Position numbers and translations under genes: made by a program | DNA from: Verrucomicrobiaceae bacterium | Lineage (GTDB): Bacteria; Verrucomicrobiota; Verrucomicrobiia; Verrucomicrobiales; Verrucomicrobiaceae | Reading direction: 5' to 3' | Length of the DNA stretch: 64,000 bases | Assembly: GCA_016713035.1 (NCBI GenBank) | Contig: JADJPW010000001.1 | Span: 248,001 to 312,000, forward strand | Shown: one piece after another, positions 46,232 through 56,800 of the stretch | Numbering within the stretch: position 1 is the stretch's first letter | Layout of the letters: every line of letters begins with the position of its first letter | The notes under the pieces: model-generated | Databases searched by the model: none | What the model was told of the DNA's origin: nothing | The model's input: the letters and a program-made list of their open reading frames with translations, nothing else

Positions 46232-47677
46232 ATGAGACCTCCCAAGCCTGCCCGCCCCGTTGCCGCGCTTCTTTCACTTGCCACAGGCATGCTTTTCCAC
46301 CTCCAGGCTGCACCAAAGCCTACCAATGTGGTCTTCATTCTGACTGATAACCAGGGTGCATGGACCCTCGGATGTTACGGCAACCCAGACATCCGCACTC
46401 CGCACATCGACCGACTTTCTGCGGAAGGCATGCGCTTTACCCGAGCACTGAGCAGCAATCCCGTGTGCTCCCCCACTAGGGCCACCTTCCTCACCGGGCT
46501 GATCCCATCGCAGCACGGCGTCCATAGCTTCCTAGACCCGAAATTCATGATGGGGCCAGAGGCCTACAACACCCTCCAGGAGTTCACCTCCATCAGCGAA
46601 GTCCTGCATGATTCCGGCTACGAATGTGGGCTCAGTGGAAAATGGCACCTCGGGGCCAACATGAGCCCCTGTGAGGGATTCACCACATGGACGACCAAGC
46701 CAGATGGCAGCACCCAGGAGTTCTATGACCAGAAAGTCATCGAAAATGGCCAAATCCGCATCGAACCGGGCTACACCACGGATTTTTGGACGCGGAAGGC
46801 GGTCGAATTCCTCGACACTCGGGCCAAGGACAAGCCCTTCTTCCTTTTCCTGGCCTACAATGGCCCCTATTCGCTGGGGAATCTGATGCTCAAAGAAGCC
46901 CGCAACCGCCACGCCGCCTACTACACGGACAAGCCGCTTCACAGCTTCCCCCGTGACAGCATGCACCCCTGGCAGTTCGCCAATAAAGCCTTTCACAACA
47001 CCGATGCAGGCCGCCGCCGCATGGCTGCGGAGGTCAGCGGCGTGGATGACGGCGTGGGCACCGTGATGGCCGCACTGAAGGAGCGGGGGCTCGATCAGGA
47101 CACGCTCATCGTTTACTCCAGTGATCAGGGCTGGATGGGCGGCCAAAATGGCATCTGGGGCATGGGCGACCATACGAAGCCGACAGGTGCGCATGAGCTC
47201 ATGATGCAGATCCCCCTGCTTTTCCGCCATCCGGGCCAAATCCCGGCTGCATCCACCTGCGATGCCTTGGTGAGCAACTACGACTTCATGCCCTCCCTGC
47301 TCGGCTACCTGGGGCTGGGGCAAAAAATGCCCACCAAGCCGAAAAGCCCCGGACGGGACTTCTCCCCTGCCCTACGTGGCCAGCCGCTGCAAAACTGGGA
47401 CAACACCATCTTTTACGAAATGGAGTACTGCCGTGCGATCCGTGAGGACCGCTGGAAATACGTCTCCCGCATACCCGCTGGCCCCTATGAGCTCTACGAC
47501 ATGCAGAGTGATCCGCAGGAGCGATTTAACCTGCACGGCCAACCTGGCACCGAGGAGGTCGAATCTGGCCTAAAAAGCCGTCTTGAGGCCTTTTTTGCCC
47601 GCTATGCGGACCCGCAATACGATCTGTGGAAAGAGGGCCACTCCAAAGCAAAGCTCCATACCGCCAAGGAGCCGTAA
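46232..47677 (+). CDS. secreted sulfatase
   Basis: A 481-residue sulfatase with a signal peptide (residues about 8-27), metal ligands in NVVFILTDNQGAW (Asp39) and the formylglycine Cys79 in CSPTRATFLTGLI, GKWHLG, and YSSDQGWMGGQNGIWG for the second metal site. The SPTR motif fits Cys-type sulfatases. It probably removes sulfate from algal or animal polysaccharides. The downstream panB is unrelated. Confidence 0.93.
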   Translation: MRPPKPARPVAALLSLATGMLFHLQAAPKPTNVVFILTDNQGAWTLGCYGNPDIRTPHIDRLSAEGMRFTRALSSNPVCSPTRATFLTGLIPSQHGVHSFLDPKFMMGPEAYNTLQEFTSISEVLHDSGYECGLSGKWHLGANMSPCEGFTTWTTKPDGSTQEFYDQKVIENGQIRIEPGYTTDFWTRKAVEFLDTRAKDKPFFLFLAYNGPYSLGNLMLKEARNRHAAYYTDKPLHSFPRDSMHPWQFANKAFHNTDAGRRRMAAEVSGVDDGVGTVMAALKERGLDQDTLIVYSSDQGWMGGQNGIWGMGDHTKPTGAHELMMQIPLLFRHPGQIPAASTCDALVSNYDFMPSLLGYLGLGQKMPTKPKSPGRDFSPALRGQPLQNWDNTIFYEMEYCRAIREDRWKYVSRIPAGPYELYDMQSDPQERFNLHGQPGTEEVESGLKSRLEAFFARYADPQYDLWKEGHSKAKLHTAKEP

Positions 47678-47783
47678 ATCACTGGGAACACGCCATTTTC
47701 CCGCACAGAGCATGGTGCGGTGTATCTTTCTTGCCTCCCAGGCTCTAGCGCGGCAGTCTGCGGGCCATTTTTCTTCCTTCATC

Positions 47784-48551
47784 ATGCTCCGCTCTCTGTC
47801 TGATCTCCCTGCCCGAAAACGCAGCGGCCCGCCCCTGGCGGTGCTCACGGCGTATGATTACCCCACTGCCCGCGTGATCGACGAGGCCGGGATCGATCTG
47901 ATCCTGGTGGGGGACTCACTCGGGATGGTGGTGCATGGTTTACCAGATACGACTGGGGTGACGCTGGAGATGATGGAGATGCACACACGGGCGGTATGCC
48001 GCGGCGTGCAGCGTGCACCAGTGATCGCGGACATGCCGCACCACACTTACCGCACGGTAAAGGAGGCCCTAGAGACGGCCCAGCGCCTGATGGCCTGCGG
48101 TGCCTCTGCGGTGAAGCTGGAGGGCGGCATCACGATGCTGCCGCAGATCCGCGCTATCCTGGAGGCGGGTATCCCCTTCATCGGCCATATCGGCATGCTG
48201 CCCCAAAGCGTGCGTGAGGAGGGCGGATACAAGAAAAAGGGCAAGACGCAGGAGCAAATCGATCGTCTCCACGCCGATGCACTGGCTCTGGATGAGGTGG
48301 GAGTGCCTGCGATGGTGCTGGAGAGCATCGTGCCAGCCGTCGCTGCGGACATCACCGGCCGCATCCGCTCCTGCACCATCGGTATCGGAGCTGGGGACAG
48401 CACAGATGGCCAAGTGCTCGTGACGCCAGATATTTTGGGCTCCTATCCGTGGTTCCGACCGCCCTTTGCCAAAGCACGGGCTGATCTGGCAGGTGAAACC
48501 GCCCGAGCTGTGAGGGAGTACATCGCCGCTGTGCGCGGAAAAGCTCCGTAG
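47784..48551 (+). CDS. panB: ketopantoate hydroxymethyltransferase
   Basis: A 255-residue PanB making ketopantoate for pantothenate/CoA. Motifs: the metal-binding ILVGDSLGMVVHG, DMPHHTY, AVKLEGG, GHIGMLPQSV, catalytic Glu in MVLESIVPAVA, and GIGAGDSTDGQVLV. ATG 47784 is the correct start; the frame is open upstream through the sulfatase end. The sequence is clearly distinct from the paralogue at 19313. Confidence 0.95.
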   Translation: MLRSLSDLPARKRSGPPLAVLTAYDYPTARVIDEAGIDLILVGDSLGMVVHGLPDTTGVTLEMMEMHTRAVCRGVQRAPVIADMPHHTYRTVKEALETAQRLMACGASAVKLEGGITMLPQIRAILEAGIPFIGHIGMLPQSVREEGGYKKKGKTQEQIDRLHADALALDEVGVPAMVLESIVPAVAADITGRIRSCTIGIGAGDSTDGQVLVTPDILGSYPWFRPPFAKARADLAGETARAVREYIAAVRGKAP

Positions 48552-48569
48552 CCGTCTGAAAATGGCTGA

Positions 48570-49169
48570 TTAGCGGGTGACGATGTCGTCCGCGTTGTGC
48601 ATTATTTTGTCAGGCCCAGCGGAGCGGATTTCCATCTCGGTGGCGGAGTTCGCGTGGAAAAAATACGGGGTACCCCAGGTGTCGAGCAGCTCGCCTGCTG
48701 CGTTCATTCGGCGTGCGGCAGGGAGGTAATTTGCAGCGGCGGCATTGCCCCCGTTGAGAGCTTTGGTGATCTCGGCGTTGGTGCCGGTGGGGTTACCTCC
48801 GAGACGCTGGCTGTAGTTGCGGATGTTGAGGGCGACTTCTTCGGCTTCTTCGCGGGCGGGATCAGGCTGGTTGGTGTCGGCGTAGCCTCCAGGGATTTTC
48901 ACGGGAGGTGGCGGAGGGGCCTCGATGCGCTTGAAGGTGCCGGGCTGTGCAGGTGAGAGGACAGCCTGGACTTGCGCAGGACTGGTGATGGGCGCTGGGG
49001 CTGGTGGAGGGGGCAGCGAGGCGGTTTTTTGCGACGGTGGGGCAGTTTGCGCGGCTTTTGGAGTCGAAGCAGGTGTTTCGGAAATACCGGGGGCCACTGG
49101 ACGGGCAAACCAGTAAAGCGCTACGGTGAGACCGAGGAGCAGGAGGAGCTTCCAGATAGATTTTTTCAT
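48570..49169 (-). CDS. anchored proline-rich protein with pseudopilin-like end
   Basis: A 199-residue protein with an N-terminal membrane anchor (LLLLLGLTVALYWFA), a Pro/Ala-rich linker (residues about 25-100), and a C-terminal domain with LDTWGTPYFFH and SATEMEIRSAGPDKI. The latter resembles the Ca-binding end of GspG-type pseudopilins (DPWGxPY...SxGPD), but no cleavage motif is present. A role in the cell envelope is likely. Confidence 0.65.
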   Translation of the reverse strand: MKKSIWKLLLLLGLTVALYWFARPVAPGISETPASTPKAAQTAPPSQKTASLPPPPAPAPITSPAQVQAVLSPAQPGTFKRIEAPPPPPVKIPGGYADTNQPDPAREEAEEVALNIRNYSQRLGGNPTGTNAEITKALNGGNAAAANYLPAARRMNAAGELLDTWGTPYFFHANSATEMEIRSAGPDKIMHNADDIVTR

Positions 49170-49206
49170 GGTGGAGGTTTTTGCTCTCCAGCTAGGTCGC
49201 CTCTGG

Positions 49207-50814
49207 TCACGCGGGCTTCATGAAGCCGATGTATTTGTTGCCGAAGGAGGTGTTGAAGCGACTGATGTTGGGGAGAAGGCTACCGATCTCGTTCGCATCA
49301 AGGCCATACCACTGGGCGAGGGTGGCGGTGTGCTCATCGACGGAGAGCGTCGGGAGCCAGCGGCCGGTACCGGTGTCATCGGGGCCATTGATGGCGAAGG
49401 TGGGTAACTTGCCGAACATTTTGCCGCCATCGACGGCTCCACCGACGATGATGTGGTGACTGCCCCAGCCGTGGTCGCTACCCTGGCTGTTGGAGGGGAA
49501 GGTACGTGAGAAGTCGGAGGCAGTGAAGGCCGTGACGCCCGTGGAGTAAGGCTTGGCGGGATCACCATTGTCGAGCTGCTCCATGGCCCGCTGGAAGGCG
49601 AACATGGCTTCGCTGATCTGCCGCAGGAGACCGTAGTGGGTGCCGCCAGTGTTGGTGGGCTGATTGGTGAATCCTGGGCCATCTACCTGAGCGGTGTGCG
49701 TGTCGAAGCCACCTGCGGTGACATAGAATATCTGGCGCTTCATGTCGAAGCCTGTGGGGCCGTTGGCAGCGATGAGACGGGCGACCATTGTAAGCTGTGT
49801 GCCCAAGGTGGTGTTGGGGAAGCCGCCGAGACCGCTGGGCTGAACGGTGGTGGTGTATATGCCGGTGAGGCCGGTATTCCAGCGCCAAGGAGCGGCGGCA
49901 TCTTGAACCGGATTTCCTGGTCCATAGCCTGCGGGTGAGTCAGTCGGGTCGCGGTATGGGCCGATGTTGGTGTTGAGGTCATCCCCCACTTTAATGGCGT
50001 TATCCAAAACCTTGGCATAGGCCTGACGCTGGAGGTTGGAGTTGGGGAGGGCCATGATCTCTTTCATGGCTTGGACGCGTGCTCCGGTGCCGCTCATCAT
50101 GGCTCCGCCACTGAGCGAGACGGCTCCGGTGGTGGCGACGTGGTATTGGGAGACGAGGTTGCCGATTTCAAAGGTGTTGGCTCCGGCGATGGAGACATTC
50201 ATGGAAATCTTGCCGCTGGGATTGGCGACGGAGTCGTAGATGTCCGCGACACGACCACCCCAGCCCGTGGTGGGGGGCACATCGGGGATGGAGGTCTGCC
50301 AATGGGTGACCTGATCACTGTGGGAGAAGAGTTGCGGTGGACGATAGGCAGCGAGGCCGGAGGTGTAGTTCGCCTTGGTGGTGGGTCGAACGAGGGTCCC
50401 GATGTTCTGCACGATAGCGAGCTTCTGTTCGCCAAAGAGGGTCTGGAGCCGTGAACAAGCGGGGTGGAAGCCATAGGTGCGTCCCTGGTAGCTATAGGTG
50501 GGATCGGTGCCGAGCGGGCCAGTTCGCAAGGGCAAAAGGGAACTCTGTGGAAGAACGAGGTTCCCACGAGCGGCGGCGTATTCGCCGTAGGTCGTGTTAT
50601 CGGTGGGGACGATCCAGTTGTTGGCATCGTTTCCACCACCGAGGAAGACGCAGACGAGGGCTTTGTAGGGGCCACTGGGGTTGGGATTCTGCGCGGCCAT
50701 GAGGGAATTCATGAGCCGGAAGTCACGAATGGTACCAGCGCAGGCACCCGCGCTACCGAGCACAGCGGCGCGGCGAAGAAAACTACGACGGGTGAGGATG
50801 TTGGGAGAGTTCAT
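49207..50814 (-). CDS. DUF1501 Tat-exported protein
   Basis: A 535-residue protein with a Tat-type signal (RRSFLRRAAVLGSAGACAG). DUF1501 features follow: VCVFLGGGNDANNWIVP, ALYS/ASDFSRTFPSN and DHGWGSHHIIVGGAV. In PVC and other bacteria the gene pairs with a DUF1800 protein, as here: its ATG lies eight bases after the stop of the large DUF1800 gene. The fold is alkaline phosphatase/sulfatase-like. The pair is exported, of unknown biochemical role. Confidence 0.9.
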   Translation of the reverse strand: MNSPNILTRRSFLRRAAVLGSAGACAGTIRDFRLMNSLMAAQNPNPSGPYKALVCVFLGGGNDANNWIVPTDNTTYGEYAAARGNLVLPQSSLLPLRTGPLGTDPTYSYQGRTYGFHPACSRLQTLFGEQKLAIVQNIGTLVRPTTKANYTSGLAAYRPPQLFSHSDQVTHWQTSIPDVPPTTGWGGRVADIYDSVANPSGKISMNVSIAGANTFEIGNLVSQYHVATTGAVSLSGGAMMSGTGARVQAMKEIMALPNSNLQRQAYAKVLDNAIKVGDDLNTNIGPYRDPTDSPAGYGPGNPVQDAAAPWRWNTGLTGIYTTTVQPSGLGGFPNTTLGTQLTMVARLIAANGPTGFDMKRQIFYVTAGGFDTHTAQVDGPGFTNQPTNTGGTHYGLLRQISEAMFAFQRAMEQLDNGDPAKPYSTGVTAFTASDFSRTFPSNSQGSDHGWGSHHIIVGGAVDGGKMFGKLPTFAINGPDDTGTGRWLPTLSVDEHTATLAQWYGLDANEIGSLLPNISRFNTSFGNKYIGFMKPA

Positions 50815-50822
50815 GGGATGAA

Positions 50823-53800
50823 TTAGCGCTGGATGGTGAAGTCGGGGCTGGTGAGGATGAGGTGCAGGATGGCACGGAAGCGGTCGCGGCGTTCGGTGGC
50901 GCTGGGGGTGCCACTTCCTTGATTGTAAATGACCTGGGAGGCGTGTGCGTTGGTGAGGCCGGCAGTCGTGGGTGCAGATGTGCAAGTGAGGCCTGTGACG
51001 GAGAAACGTGCTGACGGGGTTTTTGGATCACTGTCTTCATCGATCACCGTGATCACACGCGTGCTTGAAGTGCTGTTTAGAGTGGCCGAAAAGGTTCCAT
51101 TGGTCACACCACTGATACAGACGCTCTGCCCTGTTGCATAGCCGTGTGGCCCAGCCGTGTTGACGATGCACGGATCGGTGGCTGGCACCTCTCCTGGAGT
51201 AATGGAGGCGATGGGCTGGCTGACAAAGTTCCGAATGCGGCTCTTGGTAGCAGAGGTGAGCTGATCGGAGGTGAGCAGCACGCTCATGTGATTGATGAGC
51301 GTGGCGATGTTCTGATTGTGCGTCCAGGGCACGCCAGTGTTGGTAGCGGTACCGAGGCCGAGGTTGGTGCCTGCATTGCCGGTGATCCAGGAGGAGTAGT
51401 CCATAGTGACGGCGTTTTCTCCACTGGTGGTAGCAGTGCCCCCTGGATTTGGCCCACGGAATCCACTATAACCGTTGGTGGTACCGGGATTGAAAATACC
51501 ATCGTAGAGGAAATTGGCCTGACGCACAGTGGTGGTTTCCGCTGTGAGTTGGAATTCCGGCGTGGTGATGCCCTGGGAGGCCAGTGAGCCGGGGAATTTA
51601 TACTCAGGCAGGAAGAAGTTGAAGACAGTATCCGCATTGACGGGCGACTGCTCGAGCGTACCGTCAGTGCTGCCAACAAAGTAGGAGCTGGAACGAGAAT
51701 TGATGGTGCCGCTGCGGGTGAGCGGCTGAGAGACCAGCGGGAACTGGAACACACTGTTGTTGCCCTGATTGTTGCCCCAGCCGGTGATGGCGCTAGAGAT
51801 GATGAAGGTGTAGGTCTTCAGATCGACAACGGTGTCCACGGTGACGACCTGATCGATGGGTGCTGGGGTGGCCAGGGAACCATAGACATTGAGCTGCACC
51901 TGATCACCGACATTGAGATGGTGATCCTCATTGGTGCGCATGGTGACGCGGCGGTCCTGCGGGGCGGCGAGGCCAGAGGCAGCGATGGTGAGGCTACCGG
52001 GGGAGAAGCGTGGGATCATGCAACTGCCGCTACGGGCAGCGGTGGTGACTTGACCAACAGGAATCTGAAACGTGAAGTTGGGACCATTATCACCGTTGTT
52101 CGTGGCGCTAGGGTTGGTGGCGACGGTATAAACGGCCCCATCAAGACCAGCGACGCCGTCGGCCAACTGGCCGGAACCCGTGCCGACATTGCTGGTGAAG
52201 TCGATGAAGAACTGATTGCCGACCTGTAGCCAGTGATTGCTCATGGTGACGGTGCAGGTGGTGGAGTTGGCAGGGATGCTATACGCCGTCGCACTGGTGT
52301 TTTGCATCCAGTTCGTAGCTTGGACGGTGAAGGTGTCAGTATCTACGCTGGTGATGCCGTAGGCGCCGGTCCAAGGGGCCACCCCCGTGCTGGGTGTGAA
52401 TTCGAGCAAAACGTTGTTTCCAGTAGCCAGTTTATGAGCCGTGCCTGCGGGCGTGAGGTCGATGGTAATGGTGCGACCGCCGGTCTGACTGTAGGTGCCC
52501 GCAAAAGTGCCGGGGCGGAAGGCACGGCCTGCGGCGGCGACACGCATCAAAGGCTCACGTTGCTTGCCAAAGGCAGGCTTGGTGATCTCATTTGGGCTAC
52601 GGGCCTCGTAGTCGAGCAGGATGGCCTTGATGACCGCCTGCATGTCCCCACGGACGCCGTCTCCACGGTTGTTGAATTTCTGCACGACGCGGTAGAGGTA
52701 GCCACGCGAAGGATGGCTGGTGACGAGGCGCTGAATGAGCTGGCGGCAGATGAAGGGGCCAATATTCGGGTGATCAAAGAGCTGCTGGTGAGAGAGCTCA
52801 AGTTCCTGACTAGCGAGCTGCTCATAAGCGGGCTGGTTGAAGTGGGTGGTGTTGTGCGTGGCGAGCGGATCGAGCGGCTGGCCGCTGAGGGTGGGCAGGC
52901 CGGGGAAGACTTCGTTGTTCAGCACACGTTTTGCCCCGGTGTAGTGGCGGGCAGGCACTTCACGCATGAGGCCCATCCAGTTGGCTGGAGCATTCAAACC
53001 GGTGCGATAGGCACCCATGTAGCCATCCGTCCAGCCGGTGAAGACGTGGGCAAAGCCGACGATTTCACGCTGCGTATAGGTATCGATCGGGGTGTCCTTG
53101 GAGGTAAGCATCAGGGTGCCGTCCGGCCATTGACGGTAGAGACCGACGGAGAAGAGCTGCTTGATCTCGCGAGCGTAGTTTTCATTCGGGATACGGCCAA
53201 CGGTGATGTCCGGCTTGTCGTTGTTCTTCATATCGAGGTAGCGGCCCATCGCTGGCGTGAGCGTGGTGGTCTCGAGGATGTCGCGGAAGTTGCCAAAGGC
53301 CCCTTCGTTGAGCTTGTCATAGAAAAAGGCGATGGCCTCGCCGCGATTGTCGAGCGGCCCCTGGCCGGAGATGACATGGATTTCACTCAGAGCAAACGCG
53401 ATGCGCTGGCGGAGCTGGTCAGCGTTTGAGATGGAGTTACGCCACCAAGAGTTGAAAAACAGCGTCTCATCGAGCTGCGCGCCGCCCTGGGCATCCGCAC
53501 GGCGAGTGCGGAGCACCTCTGGCAGAGTCTGCGAGGCGGATTGAGCGAATTGAGCGTCGATCCATGTTTCGTAACGACTGGCGGGATACTGGCCAGAACT
53601 GCTGGAGGGCGAGAGAGCCTTCAGGGCGGCGATGTCGGCGATATTTGGGCCAAAGCTGGCCTGCGTGAGGAATCGAACTGCGCCAACATCGGTATTGCTG
53701 TCGTCCGCCCAGGTCGGCGGTGCGGGCGGAGGCGAGAAGGTGCGGGAACCATTGGCGAGGGTGAAGTTACCACGGATTTCGCCGTTGAGGTTCGCTGCGG

Positions 53801-56800
53801 TGTGCAGATTGATGTAGGCTTTGCCCTGTTTGATGAGCTCGCGGATATCATTGGCGGTCAGAGCACCGACACCGACGATGGTCCACTTATGCGAGCCATC
53901 TGTCTGAGGTCCATCACCAGGAGGCGGCTCGACGCCGTCGTAGATGATACCGGAGGGTGCTGTGAGGAAGGGGTCATTGTGGACGTGCCAATCGGTGACT
54001 GGTCCGGTGAGGCCGCTGTAGTTGAAGGTCACATAAGCGACGCTTTCATCCTCCGAGAGACGCATGGTAGCCGTGCCTACGCCATTGGTAATGGCACCGC
54101 CTTGGGAGAGCATGGTGGCGATGTAGAGTGTGCCAGGTGTGCTGCCAGGGGCAGGTGGCACATAATTGGTGATCACATAGCCAGGAACGACCTCGCTAGC
54201 AGCAGTGGTGGGCTCGCCGGGCTTCGACCAGCCGAGGGAGAGGCTGTCGCTGCCGGTGCCTGTTTTGTGCAGGATCTCGAAATAGTAGCGTTTGCCCTGT
54301 TCGAGGGCCATCCAGGGCGATTTGGCCGTCACGCCGCCAGTGACGGTGGCTCGCTTGAAGCTACTGATCGTCTCGTCGTCGTTGGAGAGCCAGAACTCGG
54401 CCGAATCACTCGCATTGAGCCAGAAGTAGTAATTGCCGGTCGTCGGCGCAGTGATGTAGCCACGCATGCGGGCTCCAAAATCGTCCGCAGCGTCCGTGGG
54501 AGCCTGGAGGCTACTCAGATTGCTTGTGCTGCTCGGAGCCGTGCTTAGCGGAATGCTGGAAATACTGGTGCCTGCGATCCCAGTCCACATTTCACGCATC
54601 ACATTACCACCTGCGGCTTCTACATGGAGATCGAGCACCGAAGTGGAGGTTCCAGCGGCATTTGTGATGGTAATGAGGATCTGGTAATCACCCGCCGTGG
54701 TCGCCATACCGGAAATAATGCCGTTGGCATAACTGAGGCCATCTGGCAGTCCACTGACGGTGACTGTGCCGCCATTGCTACCGAGCACCGAGTAGCTGAA
54801 CGGACCACCGACCATTGCTGTCGCCGTCATATCAGCCACATGCGCCGGAGGAGCCTGCGGAACATTCTCAGGATAGAGACGCTCGATGGGGATAATCTGC
54901 TTCGGCTGACTGGCGCTCATCCAGTACAGTTGGGCGCGAGCATTGCCGGTGCTCTCGTAGTAGTCGAGTTGGATGTCATAGCGAGTGCCACCGACGACGG
55001 GGAGGCGCACATAGCGCTCATTGCCCATGGAGGACCATTCTTTGAGCGGTTTGTTGACGATTTCGAGGCTGATGTTGCCGACGCTGTTGTTGGCATTGCG
55101 GCCAGCGTAATGCGTCAGCGCCATGGCTGTAGTCTGGGAGGCGGGGACAGTCGTAACACCAGGTGCCATGAAGAGCATGGAACTCGTGGAGTTGCTGAGG
55201 CCTGTAGCATAGCCCACGGTGAAGGTCGTGCCCGTGTGGGCCGTGATGGTCTTGTAGGTGTAGATTTCATTCGTCAAATTGCCTCCAGTCGGATCAAGCA
55301 CCACCTGCATGCCGGTGGTGAGCGTATTCGCAGGAAGTCCCGCTGCCGTATAATCCACCACAGTCACCCCATCGGCACTGTTGTAAGTGTAGGTAGCGTT
55401 TCCTGCTGGGAAGACGGAGGCGACGACGATGTCGCGGTTGTCCGTCACATTGATCGTAGCCGTTCCTGCCGTCTCGGAGGCAAAGGTATTGATGCCAAAG
55501 CTCACCGCGAAGGTGTTCGTGGTCGGCGCGGGGCTGGCGAGGATCGTGTAGCGTAGGTTGGCCAGGGTGTTGGCCGTGCCACTGGTGGGATCCAGTTCCA
55601 CGATTTGGCCCGCAGCATAGCCACCAGGTGTGACGGTGGTCTGGGCACTATAGTTCACCGTCGCCACTCCCGTAGCCGCGTCATAAGTGTAAGTATTGGC
55701 CGTAGTCTGGTTCAAATTCCCACTGGCAGGGTCGATGCGGATCGTCTCACCGACGACAAAGCTGCCCGGCTTGATTCGGGCATTCACATAGTTGACCAGG
55801 ATCGCGCCAGTCGTGCTGTCGTAGTGGTAAGTGCTGCCGTCGTTGTTGGTGCCGGGCAGTGTTTTCATCTCCTGCACCTGACCATTGAGCTTCAGAGTAC
55901 AGCCATCATCCGCCTGCACGATGAAGGTGTATTCTTCGGTGAACTGTGGCTGCACCTGCCCGTTCCAGCGGATGGAGAAGGTGTCTGGATTGATCAGCGC
56001 CACATCCGGCGTGCCCGTGCCCCAGACGCCGTTGTTCTGCTCCGTCACATGATTGAATGTGCCCGTGCGGGCCGGGGAGCCGGAGAAGGTCGTGTTGGTA
56101 TAAATGAGGTTATAAACTCCGGTCGTGGTGCTGGCAGAGTTGTTCAGCACGAAACCACTACCCGTCACGTTGTTCGTTGGGTGCAGGAAGGCCGTGAGCG
56201 TAGTGTTGGCCTGCGTGGTGACGCCTGTGGCCGTACTCAGCAGGATCATGCCGGGTCCGATGGCAGAAATGGTGGCATTTGTCGGCAATCCCAAGCCCGT
56301 GATCGACATACCCGTCGCTAGACCGTCGATAGAGGGCACCAATACCGTCTGGCTGCCTGCCGTAGTGGACGCACCCGCGATGGAGACAGGGATGCCACCG
56401 AGGCGGCAGGTCAAATCCGTGCTGGTCTGTGCGGTGACACCCGTGCCAGTGGTGATCGTGATCGTCGTGGTGCCGATGGCGGTGATAAATTCATTCGCTG
56501 GCAGACCTGTGCCTGTAACCGACATTCCTACATATAGTCCCACGACCGAGGGGACTGTTACCGTAGCGCTACCGGCTGTTGTCGTCGCTCCTGTCAGCGT
56601 CACTGTCGTCTGAGGGATGGGCACCGTAAAAGTCGTGGTGCCATTGACTGCCGAAATCTGAAGCGTGCCATTATGCGTGGAGGTAGCTCCGGGCCTGAAA
56701 AGTGGCCCAGAGGAGAAGGAAAGCCCAACATTGTTACCGACCGCCAGAGAGTGCCCGCCTGTCGGGGTGATCACCACGTTCCCGGAGGTGTAGCTGTAGC

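Noticed and set aside
52233..53429. Long plus-strand ORF inside the DUF1800 gene
   Set aside because: It is antisense to a firmly supported coding region and its residue pattern is a typical GC-rich shadow.
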